64,000 nt of DNA from Rhipicephalus microplus (lineage: Eukaryota > Arthropoda > Arachnida > Ixodida > Ixodidae): assembly GCF_043290135.1 (NCBI RefSeq), contig NC_134710.1:456754376-456818375 (forward strand). Reading direction: 5' to 3'. Position numbers and translations under genes: made by a program. The notes beneath the pieces are model-generated. The model worked only from the letters and a program-made list of their open reading frames with translations, was not told the origin of the DNA and searched no databases. Shown here one piece after another: positions 57,421-64,000 of the stretch (position 1 is its first letter; each line of letters starts with the position of its first letter).

Positions 57421-60258
57421 TAGATGGAATTTCCGTGGCTTAAGTACCCTACAGAATCAAAAGCTATTCTCTAGAACAGCCAGGAAACTGCAGTGCGACT
57501 TTTTATGCCTACAGGAAAAAAACATAAATTATTTGCGCAAACGTTCGGGACGGGTATTGCAATTCTCTGCTCGTGGATGTTTCTCATTTCCCACACAGCA
57601 TGTGTGTGGCACAGCCATAATTGTGTTTAACTGGTCTCTTCTTAACGGGGGCCCTTTTACGTTAGACCCGAATGGTCGAGTGGTCTTTTTTGAGTTTTAA
57701 GAGGAGCGATTTAGGCTAATCAGTATATACGTGCCAGTACCAAGTCAAGCAACGGCAAGATTTTACAGGCAATCAAACCCAATGCTGCTGTAAAGGAATT
57801 GACTAATTTTAACAGGTGACTTTAACTGCGTTTTTGAATAGCTTAAACAATAAAATAGGCCTGGGCAGAGTGAAAAAAGATATTTACATTTCAGAATTAT
57901 AATAAATGGTAGAACAATTCAAGCTATAGACGCGTACACACTGTTCCTTGGGAAATGTTTTCACCACGCCTGGTCATGTAACAACTTGCAGGCTCACTTA
58001 GACCGAGTGTATGTGACTCCATTTCTGTGGTCAACGGTGGTGTACTGTCAGGTGGTTGACCCTCTCTCGTACGCTTTGGCCATTTCCGACCACAGCCCCA
58101 CGGTAGTGTCCTTTGAGGTTAACGACAAGTTGTCTTGCCACCACCGTGAACTCTTGAACGATGAGACGGCAAGGGCAGTTTGCGCAAACGTTTCACAGCC
58201 TCCACAGGCAACTATAGTTGAGACTCTCTCAAGCAGGCGTGGCGATAAATCTTTAGAGACTAGGGTAAAAAGTTGAAACACAGGTATTTTGGTATGGTGA
58301 AAGCAACGCTCCAGTGCATCCGGATAGTGCAAAGAGGGGAACCGACCTCTTTACTTATGAAGACCTATGCTAATAACTTGAAATTAAGATCAGCACAACT
58401 AAGAACGCCAACGTCCACCACAGATAGCTCCTACCAAGCCAGATTCTTTCCTAGTTGCCGTATGAAGGTCCTGAGTTACATCAAAAGCACCCGACTCGGG
58501 CAGACCGAAAATCGCGGTTACTTGAGTCGACAGGACATCTTTATGTTTTGCGCGCAATTTGAAAACATGGGCACACATGAACAAAAACTTGAGTTGGAAT
58601 CATTTTCTAATCATCAGTTTCAAAGCAATCTGCCACAACTCTGCGATGAGGTGTATTGCAGTGTAATCGTTTCCATAATGCTAGAGGAGCTCACGGTGGC
58701 AATGCGTCACCTCCGTAGAGGTCCTGCACCGGAAAGCGGTGGCTTAACTGTCTAATTTTACATTGCATTCTGGGACGTCATAGCACCTATTTTGTGCAAG
58801 GTGCTAAACGTATTTACGAGCAGACACATGTTCCTACCATCGTTTTAGAATGGCAGGATCATCCTGCTTCCGAAGACGCAAGAACACCTTGAGGACCGAC
58901 GTAATTGGCACCACATTACGTTATTGGCGACAGACTACAAAATCTTAACCACTTGCCTAACCCTGCGTCTACAGGGAGTCATGCCTTCGCTTATCACATC
59001 TTGGCAGTAATGTTCAGTGGTAGGCCGTTATGTGCAAACCTTGAATATGCTTAACAGGGATATTATAAAATGCACAAGACAGAGACAAGCGACGGGATGG
59101 CTCACCTCCATTTACCAGACACAAGCATTCGCCAAAGCAAAGCATACGTAAATTTTCAACTCTAATAACGTTTGGTTTATCTAGACAGTTTTTGTACCTA
59201 ATTAGGGAATTATACAATGACAATAACACAGTAACCTCACAATAAACAATAAATTTGTAGGTTCTTTTTCTTTCCTGCTATTATTCACATTAACGATCGA
59301 ACATTTTCTTATTCAGATTGAAACACACCAGAGTGTCCTCGGGTTGCAAACCCCCGGTAGTGGTACCGTTAAAGCAGCTGCTTACGCAGATGACATAACG
59401 ATATATCACAGGGACAAAGACAGCCTCAGCGCTGTTCTCAAGGTTTCTTTCAGTGTGCGCTGAGCTCTCCGGAGCGAAACTTAATGTACACAATTGTAAA
59501 TCTAAGTCTTAACGCGTCGCCGCTAACATGCCTGACGGCATTTCCGTCGCAAAAAAGTATCCATTCTAAGAGTGAGCTATCAGGCCAGCGGAGCGACCAG
59601 GGAGAGCTAGGAGGAGGAGGTAAAGACACTGAAACTTCAGATCAAGAGGGCCCTATAGTTTAAATTTCCGTACTTTGTACGCCGTTATTTACTTATGAGC
59701 GTCTTTACTGGTCGCCTCTGGTTTTGTCCAATGTTCTAGTGATGCCGTCTCAAGTTGCACGCAAAGTCAAACAGCAGCTTATCGGATTTTTTTTGGAACG
59801 CAAAAGCCTTCTTTGTCAAATATGAACCGTATTGTGAACAGTTAGCCCTGCCTCGCGCGAAGGGCGGCTTGACCATTCTTTCGACCGTCGTTTTGGCAGA
59901 TACTTTTGCGTTGAAGACGACCCTCAGGGTGTTACAGCTTCCCCGCCGTGGTGGTCTAGTGGCTAAGGTACTCGGCTGCTGACCCGCAGGTCGCGGGTTC
60001 GAATCCTGGCTGCGGCGGCTGCATTTCCGATGGAGGCGGAAATGCTGTAGGCCCGTGTGCTCAGATTTGGGTGCACGTTAAAGAACCCCAGGTGGTCCAA
60101 ATTTCCGGAGGCCTCCACTACGGCGTCTCTCATTATCATATGGTGGTTTTGGGACGTTAAACCCCACATATCAATCAATCAATCAGGGTGTTACAGCTAC
60201 CAGAACAATACCCGGCCAGAACACTGGTGACTTATTTCCTAAGAGTGCTAAGTGGCCT
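57421..60258 (+). pseudogene. Tx1-like ORF2: endonuclease and RT, decayed
   Basis: Endonuclease begins near 57422 (WNFRGLSTLQ, QCDFLCLQE, CGTAIIVF, ISIYVPVPSQATARFYRQ), with GDFNCVFE near 57822 and RVYVTPFLW and AISDHSPTVV before 58110. Reverse transcriptase starts in 58273-58755 (MLEELTVAMRHLRRGPAPESG) and continues as RNWHHITLLATDYKILTT near 58900 and AYADDITIYHRDKDS near 59390; part of the palm between these is missing or scrambled. The thumb-like part (FFWNAKAFFVKYEPYCEQLALPRAKGGL) precedes the SINE at 59940, after which LPEQYPARTLVTYFL continues the same protein. Many stops. Confidence 0.75.
59940..60183 (+). mobile_element. ATCA-tailed tRNA SINE, full length, best preserved
   Basis: Starts CCCCGCCGTGGTGGTCTAGT. 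The A-box-like GGTCTAGTGGCTAAGG and the B box GGTTCGAATCC are both intact, and the first and last bases of the head (CCGCCG and CGGCGG) can pair like an acceptor stem. The body ends CCCCACATATCAATCAATCA. A 15-bp target duplication, CAGGGTGTTACAGCT, is at 59925-59939 and 60184-60198. It interrupts the reverse transcriptase frame of the Tx1-like LINE. Perfect duplication and clean promoter boxes indicate a young insertion. Confidence 0.93.
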
Positions 60259-60399
60259 GTTTTTGTATCAGAGGGGGTAATTGTATAAGGGTAAATGTAT
60301 CAGAGAATCACACCAGGCAGATGTCAGTCGCTTTGTTTCTTCAAGCGAAGCTCAATTGTTTGCCCGTGACTGACCCGTTCTTTATTTGGAACTCGAATC

Positions 60400-61316
60400 A
60401 TGTGGTTGGGTTCTTGAAGGAACATCCCCGAAGAGGCTCTCAAGCATTTTCCGTCGGCATAAAAGATTTGTATAATTCAATCTCTCACAGTGCTCTGTTG
60501 TCTTGCCTTGAACATGCCATCGATGAATATGGCACCACGCGCTTTCAAAACAAATATTCAGTGTCGATTAGTCATTTTTAAGAAATTTTATCGCTTTACT
60601 TATTGTCCACTTTTATTTGTTTTATTAACTCCCTGTATTTGCAAAAAAAGGCGTGTGTATCGGTTCATGTATAACACCCATTCTTAGTGATTTGTTTTTA
60701 TCTGGTCTTAGCGTTAACTTGTCTCAAACGCTACAATACACCAAAGTGTGCAAAGTTTTTCGCTTTGTCTACGACTTCTTGTTTTTAATTGACTGCACTT
60801 CTTTTGACGTAGATGCGAGGGTTGATGATGTGTTGCCTGTGAATAAGGAATGTCTCGCGCCCCTGGTGGTCACTTGCGAACTTACACAACGGGGTTCTAC
60901 TCGGTTTTTGGACCTCAGGTTGTTTTTCTCGGAGAATCACACGTGCTGGTGGCATGAGTCGTGAGCGAATAAGCCTCTTTTTTCTTTCGCTTCCGCGCAT
61001 TCAAAACTCATTAAAAGGGGCATCGCAAACTTGTGTTTTAAAAATGCCATGACCAAATCGTGTCACCACAAGATGGCGTCCAGTTTTGAGACCCTAAGCG
61101 AGCGTCTAACCAAAGCAGGCTACCCAACTCTGTTACAGGTTTCTGTAGCCGAACGCATTCTCCGAAAGTCTCGAAAAGAAAACAGGCGTGAAGTTTCGGA
61201 GTACTCAGGCTGCAGAGTAGGTGTAATCCCTTACATGCACACAATTTCTCACAACTTAAGAAAAGTCGCCCAGAGGGCTAATGTACGTGTCGTTTTTTCA
61301 GCGCCCAAAAACTAGG
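60400..61316 (+). pseudogene. Penelope-type reverse transcriptase, altered active site
   Basis: Frames 60252-60581 (SVGIKDLYNSISHSALLSCL), 60653-60964 (CIGSCITPILSDLFLSGL, then RFVYDFLFLID) and 61031-61315 (MTKSCHHKMASSFETLSERL, IPYMHTISHNLRKVAQRANV) give the polymerase and linker in order. Where the other Penelope copy in the window has YVDD, this one has FVYD, so one catalytic aspartate is lost. Frameshifts separate the three parts and a stop at 61313-61315 precedes the endonuclease frame. Confidence 0.78.
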
Positions 61317-61404
61317 GGAGCTTTGCGAGCTCACTGGTCCAAGAAATGTTGTCCAAGCTTGTGAGAAGCAACACCACGTTATATTCGTTGTTTGTGTATG
61401 CTGT

Positions 61405-61731
61405 GTCATCTACAAGTTTCCATTATCCTGCGGGATATACTATATTGGGCAAACAAAACGGTGTCTGAATGACAGACTACGCGAGCACTGCTATAACGCG
61501 AGAAATAAGTTTACGGCGGGAGGATTTCTGGCGGCACACTGCAAAGGCTGTGGGTGCTCCCCTGATCTGTATAAATGCATAGTTATTAGTCTTTCTAGAG
61601 ATCGGCTCACACGGGAGATAACAGAAGCTGAGGCTATAGAAGAATTAGACCATTTGTTTTTAAACTCGTCATCGATTACCTTGTCAGAAAAGGAAATGAC
61701 GTTCCTTGGTTTAGGAACACGTGCAAGATGA
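61405..61731 (+). pseudogene. GIY-YIG endonuclease domain of Penelope-like element
   Basis: Open for 109 codons. GIYYIGQTKRCLNDRLREH gives the GIY-YIG strand pair and the catalytic arginine helix. AAHCKGCGCSPDLYKC supplies the Cys/His cluster typical of Penelope endonucleases, and AEAIEELDHLFLN contains the expected acidic position. It is the best preserved of the three GIY-YIG domains in the window. It has no start codon of its own; it was the C-terminus of the polymerase protein. Confidence 0.83.
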
Positions 61732-61875
61732 GTTAAAGTTGTGCTTTGTCGCAGATGTATAAAATGGGTGTGACTGGCATGAAATAAACAGTTGGAAGTT
61801 TAGCGCCTACTTATCTCTACGTCTGTGTAGTGTCCCTTTCTTTTAAGTACTGCGCTAATACACGCTACGTTTTTG

Positions 61876-62250
61876 GCGCAGGGGCTACTGGTGAATTCTG
61901 GCTGTGAGGCTAAGAACCCCGGGTTTCCCGGGGTCCTGCTGACACCTAGCTGGCTACCGGGCAGTATTCGGGATGTGGTGTGGCGCTTCGGCTTGTACCA
62001 CTCGGAGCAGTGCGTGCACTGCAGGGAGCACGAGGATAATAAACACGGATTGCTAACTTGCCGTGTAGCCAAGACATACTGGTCCCTTTTGGGCAGGGCG
62101 TACTGCCCGTTAGATATAGAGCGGTTCATAAAGAGGGTTAGGTGCCCAAGTGGTGCACTGGCACGTCTAGTGCTGGCAGCCGGAATGTTTTCCTGGTATC
62201 AAAACAGAATGATAGCAGTAAACAAGATACGGGCCCGCAGGAGCCAGTGA
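61876..62250 (+). pseudogene. C-terminal zinc segment of Tx1-like ORF2
   Basis: Continues the Tx1-like ORF2 after the Penelope insertion: LTPSWLPGSIRDVVWRFGL, then CVHCREHEDNKHGLLTC, the Cys-Cys-His-Cys segment found at the C-terminus of L1/Tx1 proteins, followed by TYWSLLGRAY and a basic end at a TGA (62248-62250). The first residues (LAQGLLVNSG) join smoothly to SGLFL before the insertion. Confidence 0.7.
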
Positions 62251-64000
62251 CCGATGTAGTTTGAATAGTATGTACTTTTTTACCATAACAGATTGGAAGC
62301 TTTGTGCTAGTTTTTGAGTTCGTTTTAACAACTAGACTGCAATGGACACAGGTGGATGGCTTGCTGAAGCTGCATGATGCAATATTTTGAAAAAAGTTTG
62401 CATCTATTGAAAAGGGTACAAATACCAATTTTAAAAGCTGACTTAACTCAGCCAGACAAATATCCTTTATATGGACTTGACTATGAGACAGTGTGAAACA
62501 TGAGAAAGGTAGAGAATATTATTTTAACTTGGTGCACGTTGTGATGTTGACCCAATAGTGTGGTTCTGGTAGCCTCGTGCACCAGTATGGGCATTGTTGA
62601 CGACGTCAGGGACAAAATAAACAAAATGGCTGCTTATGCGTCACCAACAGAGCCAACCGTAAAAAATGTGTCAATATCTTGAACTTGGGTGAGGATGTGA
62701 TGAAAAGGTTGTATTATGTCGTGGTGTCAGGGTACAGTACAAACTGTAACTAATGTGTACTTAATTTTTCAAGGTGCACTGATGCTTACTAGTGCACTAT
62801 CTAGGGCCCTTTAAGGCTTTGCATTGTATTCGAAGCCTAACAATGCAACTGGTAATTTTTGCATCAATACTTTTGAATACAGATTTCACAAAACCCAAGC
62901 CATTTAATTTGTGCTACTTTTAAAGTTTTGGCTAGCTTTAAGCCCCGTATAAGCGAATGAAATTTATAAAACTATTTGTATACTGCATCAGCTGTCAACA
63001 TTGCTGTCATTAGGAGCTTGAGCTCATGGAAGTCAATTTTCAGGTACAGAAAGAAATTAATACATTTTAGTGTAATTGCGTGGCTCTTTGTATTGTTGAA
63101 TGTGCTGCACTGGTAAACACCATATAAATAACTTTCATTAGACCTAGGATGCCATGTCAAAATGTCCATCACGAGTTTATACAGATGAGTGTTTGCTGTG
63201 CACCAGACATATACGCGAGCTTAGTACCAATGACCGCTCTGAATATAGTTTTCTGTTTATTGCTATGTGAAGGCTACGAAACTATACACTGCAGAATATA
63301 GCTGCTCCCTTATTGTAGTACCTAATTTGCACAGTGTTCTGTTATATTTTTGAATTATTTACTACTATTAGTATCTGTTAATCAAGTATATTACGACATT
63401 ATGTAGTATCTTGTACGTAACAACTGCCATAGAAAAGCTTTGTATAGTGTAATTAACTATGTATTCTGAAAAAATTTGTACACACTACTGCATGGCTTCA
63501 GTTTCTGTGCCTTTTGTCGGTCATCAGTTCGACAATGTGTAGAGACATCGTGTTCCCAAAAATAGTAGGACTGTCTTGTGTTCTTTGATGATCTGGAAAT
63601 CACTTGGCCCTGGCTAGCTGCGTTGCAGCAAATGAAGATGTGGTTTGTGCAAAAGAATAAGGCATACCAGAGAGGGATATACATAACTCAGTAAACTCTG
63701 TCATCAAGCAACAAACTCATATTTAGATCAATCAGCAAGTCTGAGACGGAGTAGGTTTGGGGTGAGTAACATTTTGAGAAGTTTTAGTTAAAGAGTCTAG
63801 TTCAGAAATAGTGGGGGGGTGAGTTCAAGTCAGCCATAAGCACAAAATTTATTTCTTGAGTGAGCACGTATGAGCTCCACTTTTGTGTCGACTTATGGCC
63901 CTATATACTCAACTTCACTACTATCCGTCTTATGTCGGCTTATGTTCATGACTGTGCCTACCCGCATGCTTCAGTGCATGACAGTTTATGCTCCTTCGAA
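62251..64000. other. AT-rich non-coding stretch to window end
   Basis: Possibly includes the 3' untranslated region of the Tx1-like LINE at its start. No gene, RNA or repeat could be supported in the rest. Confidence 0.45.

Larger units (their letters stand above)
60266..61868 (+). mobile_element. Penelope-like element, 5'-truncated
   Basis: 1.6-kb plus-strand insertion in the Tx1-like ORF2 with a 7-bp direct repeat GTTTTTG at 60259-60265 and 61869-61875. It encodes the middle of the reverse transcriptase, the linker and a C-terminal GIY-YIG endonuclease, and ends with an AATAAACAG motif and a tail resembling other Penelope 3' ends. The N-terminal part is missing. Confidence 0.82.
44066..62250 (+). 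mobile_element. Tx1/L1-like LINE, split by four younger insertions
   Basis: Pieces of one decayed plus-strand LINE: ORF1 in 44066-44438 (uncertain) and 49044-50728, ORF2 in 57421-60258 and 61876-62250. The interruptions are a 2A-bearing LINE (44445-49037), an I-clade LINE on the opposite strand (51950-57268), an ATCA-tailed SINE and a Penelope-like element. Each is bounded by a short direct repeat and the Tx1 protein can be followed across the SINE and Penelope junctions. The original element would be roughly 6-6.5 kb. The zinc-knuckle ORF1, the endonuclease-reverse transcriptase ORF2 and the C-terminal zinc segment fit the Tx1 group. Confidence 0.72.

Noticed and set aside
59940..60015. Possible tRNA gene at the head of the SINE
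   Set aside because: The stem pairs, but the full-length SINE body, ATCA tail and target duplication show that it is a retroposed element.

Overview
The window looks like repeat-dense nuclear DNA of a hard (ixodid) tick, probably a metastriate such as Rhipicephalus. The main reason is at least six copies of a tRNA-derived SINE ending in ATCA repeats that matches the Ruka-type SINE known from ixodid ticks. The rest is a set of tick-like LINEs, a Ty3/mag-type element, Penelope-like elements and a mariner-type transposon. I find no convincing host gene, no rRNA gene, no CRISPR array and nothing bacterial. Almost every long reading frame belongs to a transposable element, and most are broken.

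Layout. 1-10.3 kb: two copies of a dispersed repeat unit (part A, a TA microsatellite, part B). In the first copy the TA tract has been split by a gag-only LTR element (332-2383, minus), a second tRNA-derived SINE family (2.4-3.06 kb) and a decayed Ty3/mag retrotransposon (3108-8695, plus) that itself carries a SINE. 10.3-16 kb: mostly featureless, with a LINE 3' end at 14.6-14.9 kb. 16.1-18.6 kb: an apparently complete mariner/Tc1-superfamily transposon with an uninterrupted 367-residue DD41D transposase and 453-bp inverted repeats, set in a TA microsatellite. 18.8-33.9 kb: AT-rich sequence with a decayed CR1-like LINE (24.7-26.3 kb, minus), a possible MITE and SINE pieces. 33.9-36.1 kb: a 5'-truncated I-clade LINE with RNase H (minus). 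37.1-40.7 kb: a large inverted repeat enclosing a smaller palindrome and a Penelope-like element with GIY-YIG domains at both ends in inverted arrangement. 41.6-44.0 kb: SINEs and a third copy of repeat A.

44-62.3 kb is one old Tx1/L1-like LINE split by younger insertions. A CR1/L2-like LINE with a 2A peptide lies in its ORF1 region (44445-49037). An I-clade LINE lies between ORF1 and ORF2 (51950-57268, minus). A SINE (59940-60183) and a Penelope-like element (60266-61868) lie in ORF2. Short direct repeats flank each insertion and the Tx1 coding frame resumes across several junctions. 62.3-64 kb holds nothing I recognise.

The most interesting item is the LINE at 44.4-49.0 kb. Its ORF1 starts with a hydrophobic segment running into a canonical 2A motif. 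Its 5' region consists of 315-bp tandem monomers, each with a TATA box about 30-34 bp before the next monomer start. ORF1 and ORF2 share one frame, separated by a single UAG, with no AUG before the start of the endonuclease domain. None of this is proof of activity: the copy carries stops and frameshifts. The mariner-type element at 16.1 kb is the only element here whose protein looks intact.
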